DNA of 64,000 bases. It comes from Afipia sp. OHSU_II-C1 (lineage in GTDB: Bacteria > Pseudomonadota > Alphaproteobacteria > Rhizobiales > Xanthobacteraceae). Position 1 is the first letter of the stretch. Every line of letters starts with the position of its first letter. Positions 47,662 through 56,349 of this stretch are shown here, piece by piece. The DNA lies in assembly GCF_000497575.1 (NCBI RefSeq), contig NZ_APJI01000005.1, positions 124,001 through 188,000 on the forward strand. Direction: 5' to 3'. Below the pieces are notes generated by a model that worked only from the letters and a program-made list of their open reading frames with translations, did not search any database and was not told the DNA's origin. A program made the position numbers and the translations under genes.

Positions 47662-49152
47662 TTAACGCGAGCATCCCTGCGGTGCGATGAAATGATAAGG
47701 GAAGGTGAATTGTTTTCCAGTCCGTGTGCGCCGGAGCGAAAGGATGATTTCACGCTCCGCTGAGTAGGCTTTCCCGGGCAGGAATTTTGCCATTCGTTCC
47801 TTGAACTCAGGATCTGTATCCATCACAACGGCGCCGCCTTTGCGGAGCTTGTCGTCATTGTACCAGGTTGCTCCGGCGATTTCGCGATAGGCGAGCGCGG
47901 TCACGTTGCGTTTGGCTTCGATCCCGACGCCGTAGGTGGCTTGTCGGCCGCCGACGAAATAGGCAGGGCCGCAAGTATATTTGCTGTCCCAATCCTGGAG
48001 GATCAGCCGCGCGGCCTCCGCGGTTGGCTCCTGCATCGCGCTGTGGCTTGCGAATACCGTAAACACGACAGCCGCTATGATCCCGGCAACGAGGTAAAGC
48101 CCCGCGATCAGGGGGACCACACGGCGCTCAACCCAGCCCTTGCAGGATTGGCTCCATTCCATGAATGGCGCGACGGCGAGGAATGTCAGCATGATGTAGG
48201 GCGCGGCGAAACGCGCCAGGAAACTCAGCCCGGTAATCATGACAAGGACGATGAGGGCGGCGTGGGCGAACACCGCGGTAAAAAGCAGAAATCGGGACGT
48301 AGTAGACTGGTCGGATTTCCGGGGGCGGAATTCAAGAAACCTCTTCCACACGCCGATTGCGACAATCGCATATCCAGGTGCTCCGAAGGCGAGATATCCT
48401 GCGAACAGTTCGGCGATGCCGGTCAGGCGTTGCGAGAGCGAACTCTGAAAATCGAAGTGGTCGAGCCCATACTCGAATGCAGCGCTATGTCTGAGCACAG
48501 CGACGACATGAGGTAGGATCAACGCCATGCCTGTTGTGATCGCGGCGTAAAAGCCGGGTCGTTTCAATATCTGCCGGTAGCAGGGCAAAAAAAGAATGCT
48601 GCCTGCCATTCCGAAGAACAGAACTACGGCATTGTACTTTGTCAGCGCAGCCACGGCAGACCAGAATCCGAAGGCGATCCAGTCGCGCATGCGATCGGAT
48701 TGGGCCGCCCGGAGAAAATGAAAGACGACGGCGGGCCACGATGTGAGCTGCAGGATGTCGGCGTTGAGCGCAAAGGAGAGAGGCGCGAAGATCGTATAGG
48801 ACGATGTGCCGTACAGGAACGTGAAGAGCAGGGCATTGTCGCGCGTGGTGGCCAGCCGGAGCGTGCGATAGACATAAATCAGTCCGATCGCGATGAGGAA
48901 CTGTCCAGTCAGGATCATGACAGCGGCGGATGTGCCGAAGAGCTTGTCAACGATCCCGCCAATCCAGACCATCATCGGCGGATGGAACGGCGTGACGATC
49001 GGAAATTCACGTCCCCACGCGATCAATTCGCGGGTGTCGTACATCGCGGTTGGAAACACGGCGACAGCGAGTAGCACCGGAAGCAGCAAGGCAAGTCCAA
49101 GAACGGCAAGCGCGGGGCCGCGCCGCAGGCTGGAGTGATCCTCATTGGGCAT
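47662..49152 (-). CDS. GT39/PMT-type membrane glycosyltransferase
   Basis: 496 residues with about eleven membrane helices and a soluble C-terminal part of about 110. The first periplasmic loop has MYDTRELIAWGREFP and then FHPPMMVWIGGIVDKLFG, the acidic and H-P-P pattern of lipid-linked sugar transferases (ArnT/PMT superfamily). These enzymes use undecaprenyl-phosphate sugars on the periplasmic side. Closely resembles the next gene in layout. Divergent from it across 193 bases. Substrate unknown. Confidence 0.8.
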   Translation of the reverse strand: MPNEDHSSLRRGPALAVLGLALLLPVLLAVAVFPTAMYDTRELIAWGREFPIVTPFHPPMMVWIGGIVDKLFGTSAAVMILTGQFLIAIGLIYVYRTLRLATTRDNALLFTFLYGTSSYTIFAPLSFALNADILQLTSWPAVVFHFLRAAQSDRMRDWIAFGFWSAVAALTKYNAVVLFFGMAGSILFLPCYRQILKRPGFYAAITTGMALILPHVVAVLRHSAAFEYGLDHFDFQSSLSQRLTGIAELFAGYLAFGAPGYAIVAIGVWKRFLEFRPRKSDQSTTSRFLLFTAVFAHAALIVLVMITGLSFLARFAAPYIMLTFLAVAPFMEWSQSCKGWVERRVVPLIAGLYLVAGIIAAVVFTVFASHSAMQEPTAEAARLILQDWDSKYTCGPAYFVGGRQATYGVGIEAKRNVTALAYREIAGATWYNDDKLRKGGAVVMDTDPEFKERMAKFLPGKAYSAEREIILSLRRTRTGKQFTFPYHFIAPQGCSR

Positions 49153-49345
49153 GACGATGATGTGCCTCGATGCCTTGTAGATTCGCGTGTCTTTGCAGAG
49201 ATAAATATAGCAATCGAGGCCGCGTGTCGGGTGTTGCGGGCGCAGGCGGCGCGGAAGCCCTCCCCATATTGACCCTGCTGGGATTAGTCAGATACGGCTA
49301 GGGACCGCGGCTGAAAGCCGCCGCAGCAGGTGAGATGACGCCGCC

Positions 49346-50857
49346 ATGGCCTCGTTTCTCGATACGTGGCTCGACGGTGTCGATGAGGGCTGGGGAATTC
49401 CGGCGTTCCTCGCGCTCTTCATCCTTTTGTGGACGGTCTTTCTTGGTATTGCGTACCTGAACGCGGATCTGCATCCGGACGTTATCGAGGCCTGGGCGAT
49501 CGGGCGAACGCCGGACTGGGGCGGGGCCAAGCATCCGCCGTTGATGGGCTGGGTTACCCACGCGTGGACGACGGTTTTTCCGGCCCGTGATTGGTCGTTT
49601 CACCTGCTGGCGATGACGAATTCCGCCGCGGCGCTCTGGATTATCGACCTGATGACACGGCGGTTTGCAAGAGGCGACAAGCGCGCGATCGTGCTGCTGC
49701 TGTTGCTGCTGCTGCCGGTCTATCAATTCCAGGCCCAGCGCTTCAATGCGAACTCGGTATTGTTCGCGGTCTGGCCGCTGGCGATCTATTGCTTCCTGCA
49801 GTCCTTTGAGACGAGGCATGCCGGGTGGGCCGTGGCGGCGGGACTGGCCGGGGCGCTTGCGATCCTCGGCAAGTACTATTCCGCATTTCTGATCTTCGGC
49901 TTCGTTTTCGCGGCCATCTGGCATCCCGTGCGCCGGGCCTATTTTGCGTCGGCGGCGCCCTGGATTTCAGCCGTCGCAGGCCTGCTTCTACTGGCGCCTC
50001 ACATTCACTGGATGCTCGGTTCGGGGACCAGTCCCTTCGGCTACGCGTTGGCAACCCATGGCGGCCTTACAGCGGGGCGTGCCTTCCTGTCCGGCCTGAC
50101 CTTCCTGTTAGGGATCGCAGCTACCCTGGCGCTGCCAGGGCTTGTCTGGGCCGTCATGATCCGCACAAGAGCGGGAGACTACCTGAAAGGGCTGGCGCCG
50201 CTCGATCCAGGTCTGTTGCTGATCCTTCTCGTGGCCGTTGGTGCGATCCTTGCCCCGCCTGCGGTCAGCCTGATGCTTGGAAATTCGCTCAGCGCGGTCT
50301 GGGCCTCGCCGGGGCTGTTTGCCTTCGTACTGGTCGCGGTCTGCACCGCAAGGTTTCCCGTCAGCCGGACGGAAACCCGAAGGCTGGCCGCAGGTGTGCT
50401 TGCGCTCACGCTGATCGCGGTGGTTCTGCTTGCACCTGCTCATGCCTATTACCGGAACCGGCATCCGTTCAGCGAGGGGCGGAACTACTACAGTCCCGCG
50501 GCTGCTGAAGTGATGAAGCGCTGGCGTCAGATATCGTCAGTACCGTTGAAAACGGTCAGCGGTGACAAGCTCGCGATGGCGCTGGCCTTCTACTCACCGG
50601 ACCATCCGGCTTACGTCATACCCTTCAATCAGCAATACGTCTGGCAGACGCCGTCCGACGCGGCGTTGCGAGAAGGCTGGGCGACGATATGCCTGCCGGA
50701 TGAGGAAACCTGCCAAGTCTGGCTGAAGCACCAGGTTGCACCGGTAGCGCCGGGTGCCATCAGTCTTGATTTTGTGGTGCAGCCGCAATGGTGGGGCTCG
50801 GCAGGCATCCCGGCGCGGATCACCGGGCTCCTCGTTCCGCCGCGCGCAGCGCGCTGA
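49346..50857 (+). CDS. GT39/PMT-type membrane glycosyltransferase
   Basis: 503 residues, about eleven membrane helices. The first loop reads NADLHPDVIEAWAIGRTPDW and then GAKHPPLMGWVTHAWTT, again with the H-P-P motif; AMTNSAAALWIIDLMTRRF and NANSVLFAVWPLAIYCFLQ follow the pattern of the neighbouring gene. The start ATG 49346 is preceded by AGCAGGTGAG and by a small hairpin GCGGCT-GAA-AGCCGC (49307-49321). Its C-terminal soluble part holds two Cys (TICLPDEETCQVW). One base separates its stop from the next gene's start. Confidence 0.82.
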   Translation: MASFLDTWLDGVDEGWGIPAFLALFILLWTVFLGIAYLNADLHPDVIEAWAIGRTPDWGGAKHPPLMGWVTHAWTTVFPARDWSFHLLAMTNSAAALWIIDLMTRRFARGDKRAIVLLLLLLLPVYQFQAQRFNANSVLFAVWPLAIYCFLQSFETRHAGWAVAAGLAGALAILGKYYSAFLIFGFVFAAIWHPVRRAYFASAAPWISAVAGLLLLAPHIHWMLGSGTSPFGYALATHGGLTAGRAFLSGLTFLLGIAATLALPGLVWAVMIRTRAGDYLKGLAPLDPGLLLILLVAVGAILAPPAVSLMLGNSLSAVWASPGLFAFVLVAVCTARFPVSRTETRRLAAGVLALTLIAVVLLAPAHAYYRNRHPFSEGRNYYSPAAAEVMKRWRQISSVPLKTVSGDKLAMALAFYSPDHPAYVIPFNQQYVWQTPSDAALREGWATICLPDEETCQVWLKHQVAPVAPGAISLDFVVQPQWWGSAGIPARITGLLVPPRAAR

Positions 50858-50858
50858 G

Positions 50859-52280
50859 ATGAGAACCGTGGCCGCCCGACTGTCTTGGTTGATGACCAGG
50901 CGAGGGGCTGTTCCGCTGCTGATCATCTGCCTCTGGGCGGTAGCGGCGTTTCCCAATCTCTCTGTGCGCTCATTCATCTGGGAGGAAGGGACGAACGCCG
51001 AGATCGCGCGGGACATTCTGTCCAATGGCAACCTGCTTCAGCCGGAGGTTTATGGACTTCGCTGGAACGAGAAGCCGTCGCTGCTGCCGTGGTTGATCGC
51101 CGGAGTTGCGAAGGTCACGGGCGAGGTCAACGAATTTTCCGCGCGGTTGCCTGCGATGATCGCGGTGGTGCTGACGGCGCTGCTGGTTCAGTCGCTGACG
51201 CGGCGCTACGCCAGCCTGAATGCATCGCTGCTCGCAGCGTTACTGTTCATGTTTTCCCCGATGCTGTTGCAGAAGCTCGCGATCGCCGAGCCGGATACGT
51301 TGGTGACGCTGTTTTCGTTTGCCGCCTTTGTTGTCTGGTGGAACGGCGTTGAGGCCGGCCGCGTCGGCTGGTGGCGCTGGATCGGATGCGGGTTACTGCT
51401 CGCGATCCTCGCCATGGCGAAAGGACCCCAGCCGGTGGGCTACTTTGTACTCGGCGTTTCGGCCTATCTCGCCGTAACGAACCGATGGCGCGATATTCCC
51501 GGGCTCCTGGTCAGTTTGTTGATCCCGGCCACCGCAACAGTTGCATGGGCAGCCGCAGTTTACCGGCCGGGCGACGAGGCGACCTGGATCAGCTACGCGC
51601 GATTAGGCTCAGCTCCGAACATCGGCAACTACATCGTCCAGAACGCGCGCGTTTTCTTCAGCCTTACTGTAGAGCTGATGCCAGCCATCCTGCTAGCGCC
51701 GTTCCTTTGGTACGCAAAAAACGACGGCAGGGCTGTTCCACATGTGGCGCTGCCGCTCGCGCTCTATGCTGCCTTGTGTACGATCGTTGTGGTGTTGTGG
51801 CCGGGTTCGAACAGCCGCTACGCCATGCCGTGCGTTCCAGCGATTGCAGTGCTTGCCGGGTTGGCTTGGGATGTAACGACAGAAGCGAAATACGGATGGT
51901 TGCGGCGTATAGCCGTGGCAATCGTCTCTGTGCTCATCGTCTTTCAGATGATGTTCACGAATGCGGTTGTCCCTCTATTCGCTGACAAATTTGGCGGATC
52001 GCGGATCGCGGGGCAGGGCATTGAGCGAGCCATCCGGGCCAATCCCGCTCCCGTGTTTTGCACCAGTCTTGCGACCAATCAGCTTTTTTATATGAGGGCG
52101 GGGCCGGTCCGTTGCGTTGATCCGGCCGGCCTTGGTTCGATTCTCGCGCCCGCATGGCTGATTATTCCGCGCGAACATGCACCGCTTTTGGCACAATTGA
52201 ATTCTGGTCTCGGGGCGCGGTTGGCGGTGGAAACTGACACGGGACCCCACCTGTCGCTTATGCGGCTCGACAGGCGTTGA
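50859..52280 (+). CDS. ArnT-like GT39 membrane glycosyltransferase
   Basis: 473 residues, about eleven membrane helices. The first loop IWEEGTNAEIARDILSNGN has the E-x(5)-E/A-E pattern of ArnT, and RWNEKPSLLPWLIAGVAKVT matches ArnT's E-K-P-P/S-L-x-W block. ArnT moves 4-amino-arabinose from undecaprenyl-phosphate to lipid A; related enzymes use galacturonic acid or mannose. The ATG at 50859 is chosen, directly after the preceding stop; the longer frame would overlap that gene by 100 bases. The last of three GT39 genes, closing the glycan locus. Confidence 0.82.
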   Translation: MRTVAARLSWLMTRRGAVPLLIICLWAVAAFPNLSVRSFIWEEGTNAEIARDILSNGNLLQPEVYGLRWNEKPSLLPWLIAGVAKVTGEVNEFSARLPAMIAVVLTALLVQSLTRRYASLNASLLAALLFMFSPMLLQKLAIAEPDTLVTLFSFAAFVVWWNGVEAGRVGWWRWIGCGLLLAILAMAKGPQPVGYFVLGVSAYLAVTNRWRDIPGLLVSLLIPATATVAWAAAVYRPGDEATWISYARLGSAPNIGNYIVQNARVFFSLTVELMPAILLAPFLWYAKNDGRAVPHVALPLALYAALCTIVVVLWPGSNSRYAMPCVPAIAVLAGLAWDVTTEAKYGWLRRIAVAIVSVLIVFQMMFTNAVVPLFADKFGGSRIAGQGIERAIRANPAPVFCTSLATNQLFYMRAGPVRCVDPAGLGSILAPAWLIIPREHAPLLAQLNSGLGARLAVETDTGPHLSLMRLDRR

Positions 52281-52307
52281 GCGGCCGTCCAACCAGTCGT
52301 CTACCAT

Positions 52308-52324
52308 AGTTCAAAAATTGAATT
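52308..52324. promoter_or_regulatory. Imperfect copy of the AGTTC-N7-GAACT operator
   Basis: AGTTC-AAAAATT-GAATT has the same 5-7-5 layout as the operators of the catabolic promoters, with one mismatch in the right arm (GAATT for GAACT). It lies 28 bases after the ArnT-like stop and 128 bases upstream of the perfect site at 52458. It may be a second weak binding site. Confidence 0.35.
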
Positions 52325-52451
52325 ATTGGCCAATCTGGCTCGCGAGCCCGCGGTCGGATGCTTTTGCGTCCGCGCAGTAAATGCCAAAGTTCCCCTAGAT
52401 TAGCGGGTTTTCCAAGACGAGGGGCGCCTTCCTCATCGCGCGCCATGGCGC

Positions 52452-52481
52452 TTGACTAGTTCTAAAAAAGAACTGTAACTT
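52452..52481 (+). promoter_or_regulatory. Promoter with operator for the LivK-type gene
   Basis: TTGACT (52452-52457) is a -35 element; TAACTT (52476-52481) is a plausible -10, 18 bases on. The spacer is filled by a perfect palindrome AGTTCT-AAAAA-AGAACT (52458-52474). The same arrangement recurs at 56242 and 59893. The gene starts about 100 bases downstream at 52580. A regulator bound here would block RNA polymerase. Confidence 0.65.
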
Positions 52482-52579
52482 CGCGATCAATAAAAGAAGC
52501 CGAAAACGGCAGCAATTGAAACGAGCCCGCCCGGCTTGAGTTGCGGGGCACGGGACATGTTCACAGGGGAGGAGAGACG

Positions 52580-53779
52580 ATGATCAAGGGTTTGAAGCTC
52601 GCGTCAGCGTTGGTGGTTGCGCTGTCCGGTTCGGCCTTCGCCGCCGATACACCCGGTGTTACCGCAACTGAAGTGAAGGTCGGAGGCGTGTTCCCGTTCA
52701 GCGGGCCCGCGTCATCTATCGGTCTCGTGGGCAGGGGCGTTCTCGCTTACGTCCAATCGGTCAATGATCGCGGCGGTATCAACGGCCGCAAGATCAATTA
52801 CATCGCCTATGACGATGCCTACAGCCCGCCGAAAGCGGTCGAGCATGTCCGCAAACTGGTCGAGAGCGATGAAGTTGCCTTCATGTTCGGCCAGCTTGGC
52901 ACGCCCGGTAATACGGCAACGGCGAAGTATCTGACGAGCAAGAAAGTCCCGGCGCTCGGCATTGTGAGCGGCTCGAACAAATTCACGAACGTGAAGGATT
53001 TCCCGATCACGACGACCAGTCTCGTCAGCTTCGATACCGAAGGAAAAATTTACGCAAAGTATTTGAACAAAACGCTTCCCGGCAAGAAATACGCGATCCT
53101 TTATCAGAACGACGATCTCGGGAAAGACTACGTCAATGCCTTCAAAGAGCTGATGAAGGGCGAGTTCGACAAGCGTGTCGTCACCGCGGCCTATGAGATC
53201 GCGGACCCGACGGTCGATTCCCAAATCGTGAATCTGAAGAGTTCGGGCGCGGACGCCTTGCTGGTTGCAGGAACGCCGAAATTTGCCGCCCAGGCGATCC
53301 GCAAGGCATCGGAGATTGGGTGGAAACCGACGTTGTTGCTGAACTATCCGTCGGGTTCGGTCGGAGCGACCTTGAAACCTGCGGGCTTGGACAAGTCCAT
53401 CGGCGTGATTGTCGGAACCATGACGAAGGATCCGACTGATACAAAGTGGAACAACGACAAGGGTATGAAGGACTATCGGGCCTTCATCGACAAATACATG
53501 CCTGGCGTCGATATCTCCGATACCAACTACATCTTCGGGTACACCCAGGGGATGATTCTCGAGCAGATCATCAAGCAGTGTGGTGACGATCTGTCTCGCG
53601 AGAACATTCTCAAGCAGGCAAAGAACCTGAAGGACATTGCTCTTCCAACGGTGCTGCCGGGCGTTCTTGTCAACACGAGCGAGAGCGTGAACCAGGATTT
53701 CACCCAGATGCGCCTGCAGCGCTGGACGGGTGAGAGCTGGGATCAATTCAGCGACGTGCTGGACGCGAAGTCCGAATAG
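52580..53779 (+). CDS. Branched-chain amino acid-type ABC substrate-binding protein
   Basis: Periplasmic binding protein of the LivK family. 399 residues with a Sec signal peptide (LKLASALVVALSGSAFA, cleavage after Ala21). TEVKVGGVFPFSGPASSIG, YVQSVNDRGGINGRKINYIA and DDAYSPPKAVEHVRKLVE are the standard first-domain blocks. In Bradyrhizobium-like genomes many such proteins bind aromatic or other carboxylic acids. No permease or ATPase genes lie near, so it must share a transporter. The start has a GGGGAGGAG site 9 bases upstream and follows an operator-bearing promoter. Confidence 0.9.
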   Translation: MIKGLKLASALVVALSGSAFAADTPGVTATEVKVGGVFPFSGPASSIGLVGRGVLAYVQSVNDRGGINGRKINYIAYDDAYSPPKAVEHVRKLVESDEVAFMFGQLGTPGNTATAKYLTSKKVPALGIVSGSNKFTNVKDFPITTTSLVSFDTEGKIYAKYLNKTLPGKKYAILYQNDDLGKDYVNAFKELMKGEFDKRVVTAAYEIADPTVDSQIVNLKSSGADALLVAGTPKFAAQAIRKASEIGWKPTLLLNYPSGSVGATLKPAGLDKSIGVIVGTMTKDPTDTKWNNDKGMKDYRAFIDKYMPGVDISDTNYIFGYTQGMILEQIIKQCGDDLSRENILKQAKNLKDIALPTVLPGVLVNTSESVNQDFTQMRLQRWTGESWDQFSDVLDAKSE

Positions 53780-53795
53780 CCCGTGAGATGAATCG

Positions 53796-53829
53796 AGGCC
53801 GGCACTCTTGCGAGATGCCGGCCTTTTTT
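53796..53829 (+). terminator. Terminator after the LivK-type gene
   Basis: AGGCCGGCA (53796-53804) pairs with TGCCGGCCT (53816-53824), with an inner CTC/GAG pair and a single bulged A, followed by TTTTTT. Lies 17 bases after the stop, so the acyl-CoA ligase that follows is probably transcribed separately or by readthrough. Confidence 0.9.
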
Positions 53830-53872
53830 GATTTGTTGTCCAGTTTTCTGGAATTCTAGAGAGGAGAGGGCC

Positions 53873-55504
53873 GTGAAGGGCTTAATGCAAAATCAGCCGC
53901 TGCTTCTGTCGTCATTGTTGCGGTATGCGGACCGGTTCCATGCGGGCACGGAAATCGTGTCGCGCACTGTCGAAGGCCCAATTCATCGTTATACCTATCG
54001 CGACGCTGCACGACGCACCCGGCAACTGGCCAGCGCGTTGCATCGCTGGGGTGTCAGGTTCAGCGACCGGGTCGCGACCATGGCCTGGAATAACTATCGC
54101 CATTTCGAGCTGGAGCATGGTGTAACCGGTATGGGCGCCATCTGGCATGCGATCAACCCGCGATTGATCCCGGCGCAGATCTCCTACATTGCCAACCACG
54201 CAGAAGATAAGGTTCTGTTTTTCGAGAGTTCATTCCTGCCGCTGGTTGAAAAGCTCGCACCCGACCTGAAGACCGTCCGGTTGTTCGTCTTGATGGTCGA
54301 CAGCGCTTCAATGCCGTCTGCGACGACGATACCCAACCTGCAATGCTACGAAGATTTCATCAAAACCGGCGACGAAGATTTTGTCTGGCCCGAGTTTGAC
54401 GAGCTATCGGCGTCTTCGTTGTTCTACACTTCAGGAACCACGGGCAACCCCAAGGGCGTGCTCTACTCCCATCGGTCCGATTTGTTGCACGTTCTGACGG
54501 AAAGCGGAGCGCATAGCTTCGGCTTTACCGCGCTGGACACGGTTTTGCCAATGACGCCGATGTTTCACGCCAACGGCGCCTGGGGGTTTACCTACGCCCC
54601 GCCGATGGTGGGCGCCAAGCTCGTCCTGCCGGGACCGAAACTCGATGCCGCAAGCATCGCCGAATTGATCGAGGCCGAGGGGGTAACGCTAACCGCCGGT
54701 GTGCCGACGCTCTACACAAAACTTCTGCAGCATTTCACGGAGCAGGGCCGTGGCGTCGGAACGTTGAAGCGGATCGCGGTTGCGGGATCTGCGCCGGCAC
54801 CAAGCATGATGGAAGCCTTCGAACGCCTCGGTGTTTCGGTCAATCACATCTGGGGAATGACGGAAACGAGCCCCACCGGCACCACGCCACAGCCTTCACG
54901 GAAAGTCGCAAAATCGTCGGCGCAGGAGCAGCTTCACCGCAAGACCATGCAGGGGCAGCCGCTCTTTGGTGTCGATGTGAAGATCGCGGACGAAAATGGA
55001 AACGAGATGCCCCGCGACGGCAAATCCAGCGGCCGCCTGATGGTTCGCGGTCCCTGGGTTCTCAGCGGCTACTACCGCGAAGAAAAGCCTTTGCTGGAAG
55101 ACGGGTGGTTCAACACGGGCGATCTCGCCGTGATGGATGATGACAACTACATCCAGCTTACCGATCGAGCCAAGGACGTCATCAAGTCCGGTGGTGAGTG
55201 GATCAGCTCGATCGATGTCGAGAACCTGGCGATCGGTTGCCCCGGCGTGGCCGAGGCGGCTGTCATCGGCATTCCCCATCCACAATGGGAGGAGCGTCCA
55301 CTGCTCGTTGTGGTGCCATCTGCATCGGAACCGGCGACCGCAAAGTCGATCATCGCATTTCTGGAAGGGAAGATCGCCAAGTGGTGGATGCCGGATGATG
55401 TTATTTTCATCGACGCTCTGACCTACGGCGCGACCGGCAAGGTGCAGAAGATGGAGTTGCGCCAGCGCTTCGCTGGGCACTACACCGCGCAGAAAAGCGC
55501 GTAA
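53873..55504 (+). CDS. Acyl-CoA ligase (DmdB/medium-chain type)
   Basis: 543 residues. The N-terminus KGLMQNQPLLLSSLLRYADR matches the group annotated as 3-(methylthio)propionyl-CoA ligase or fatty-acyl-CoA ligase. YTSGTTGNPKGVLYSHRS (P-loop), HIWGMTETSPTGT, FNTGDLAVMDDDNY with TDRAKDVIKSGGEWISS, and ATGKVQKMELR (catalytic Lys) are intact. The GTG start at 53873 has a GAGGAGAG site upstream; the ATG 12 bases on is the alternative, and earlier in-frame codons lie before the ribosome site. A palindrome TCCAG-TTTT-CTGGA (53839-53852) lies just before it. Substrate not proven. Confidence 0.88.
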   Translation: MKGLMQNQPLLLSSLLRYADRFHAGTEIVSRTVEGPIHRYTYRDAARRTRQLASALHRWGVRFSDRVATMAWNNYRHFELEHGVTGMGAIWHAINPRLIPAQISYIANHAEDKVLFFESSFLPLVEKLAPDLKTVRLFVLMVDSASMPSATTIPNLQCYEDFIKTGDEDFVWPEFDELSASSLFYTSGTTGNPKGVLYSHRSDLLHVLTESGAHSFGFTALDTVLPMTPMFHANGAWGFTYAPPMVGAKLVLPGPKLDAASIAELIEAEGVTLTAGVPTLYTKLLQHFTEQGRGVGTLKRIAVAGSAPAPSMMEAFERLGVSVNHIWGMTETSPTGTTPQPSRKVAKSSAQEQLHRKTMQGQPLFGVDVKIADENGNEMPRDGKSSGRLMVRGPWVLSGYYREEKPLLEDGWFNTGDLAVMDDDNYIQLTDRAKDVIKSGGEWISSIDVENLAIGCPGVAEAAVIGIPHPQWEERPLLVVVPSASEPATAKSIIAFLEGKIAKWWMPDDVIFIDALTYGATGKVQKMELRQRFAGHYTAQKSA

Positions 55505-55508
55505 CGGA

Positions 55509-55536
55509 AAAGGCGCCAGAAAATCTGGCGCCTTTG
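55509..55536. terminator. Hairpin between ligase and hxlR-type gene
   Basis: AAAGGCGCCAGA (55509-55520) pairs perfectly with TCTGGCGCCTTT (55524-55535) around AAA. It lies between convergent genes and can end both transcripts, though the T run outside the stem is short. Confidence 0.75.
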
Positions 55537-55572
55537 TCAATAGATCGAACTGATCGTCTGGAACGTTGCTGT

Positions 55573-56097
55573 TTAAGCCGCCCGAGCCTTTGCTCGCGGG
55601 GTTTTGGCCTTGGCCACCCTCGCAGGCTTCGGCGGGATAGTCTTCGGGCGTGCACCAGGACCGGGATGGACGTGAACTTCCTTCGCCAGCAATGGCTCGC
55701 CGCATTCAGAGCAGATCATGACCGGGTTGAACTGGTGGCCGCATTTCTGATGTTCGTGCAGCAGCGGACGGCCGCGCTCATCGACCATATGGATATCGCC
55801 CCAGTGAACGATCGCCATCATGATCGGGTAAAGGTCGAGGCCCTTCTGGGTGAGAATGTATTCGTGCCGCTTGGGCGATTCCTGATAGGCGACTCGCCGC
55901 AGGACGCCGAGACGGACCAGCTTCTTGAGGCGCTCGGCCAGAAGATGCCGGGTGATCCCGAGAGCGGACTGAAATGCCTCAAACCGGCGGGTCCGCAGGA
56001 AGCATTCGCGCAGGATCAGGAGGCTCCATCGGTCGCCGATTACGCCGATGGTACGGGCCATGGAACAGGGTTCTTCTTCTAGTTCATCCCATCTCAT
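55573..56097 (-). CDS. HxlR family winged-helix regulator with zinc-ribbon-like tail
   Basis: 174 residues. Residues about 10-105 are the HxlR domain: CSMARTIGVIGDRWSLLILRE, RFEAFQSALGITRHLLAERL (recognition helix) and YILTQKGLDLYPIMMAIVHW. A C-terminal part has HQKCGHQFNPVMICSECGEP, a Cys/His cluster that could bind zinc, then a Lys/Pro/Ala-rich basic tail. HxlR proteins respond to aldehydes, thiols or aromatic compounds and often repress neighbouring genes. Its divergent spacer holds one of the three AGTTC-N7-GAACT operators, so it is the best candidate regulator for them. Confidence 0.88.
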   Translation of the reverse strand: MRWDELEEEPCSMARTIGVIGDRWSLLILRECFLRTRRFEAFQSALGITRHLLAERLKKLVRLGVLRRVAYQESPKRHEYILTQKGLDLYPIMMAIVHWGDIHMVDERGRPLLHEHQKCGHQFNPVMICSECGEPLLAKEVHVHPGPGARPKTIPPKPARVAKAKTPRAKARAA

Positions 56098-56166
56098 CGT
56101 GGTCTCCGGTTCGTGCGCAAGGCTGATCGTCGGTTCATGTTATATAGCCTGCATACGTACCATTCT

Positions 56167-56199
56167 AAATAGGCACTGAGTTGGACAAAAGTCCTATTT
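56167..56199. repeat. Nested palindromes upstream of the hxlR-type gene
   Basis: AAATAGG (56167-56173) is the inverse of CCTATTT (56193-56199), and inside them GGAC-AAAA-GTCC (56183-56194) forms a second palindrome. The block lies in the divergent hxlR/isomerase spacer, closer to hxlR, and may be a binding site for its own control. Confidence 0.35.
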
Positions 56200-56241
56200 T
56201 GGGCTGGGTGGCGTAAAATCTGCCCGGAAGGCCAGATCGAA

Positions 56242-56270
56242 TTGACAGTTCAATTTTAGAACTCTATGAA
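56242..56270 (+). promoter_or_regulatory. Promoter with operator for the isomerase-CoA-transferase unit
   Basis: TTGACA (56242-56247), a consensus -35, and TATGAA (56265-56270), a -10, are 17 bases apart. The spacer carries the perfect palindrome AGTTC-AATTTTA-GAACT (56247-56263), the same arms and spacing as at 52458 and 59899 although the centre differs. It lies about 80 bases before the isomerase-like gene. Confidence 0.7.
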
Positions 56271-56349
56271 TGACCCACGCTCCGGGCAAGGGCGGTAAAA
56301 TATCAAAAGACACGTCGGACGACGTGTGACGGAGGAGGAGGAGAAGCGC

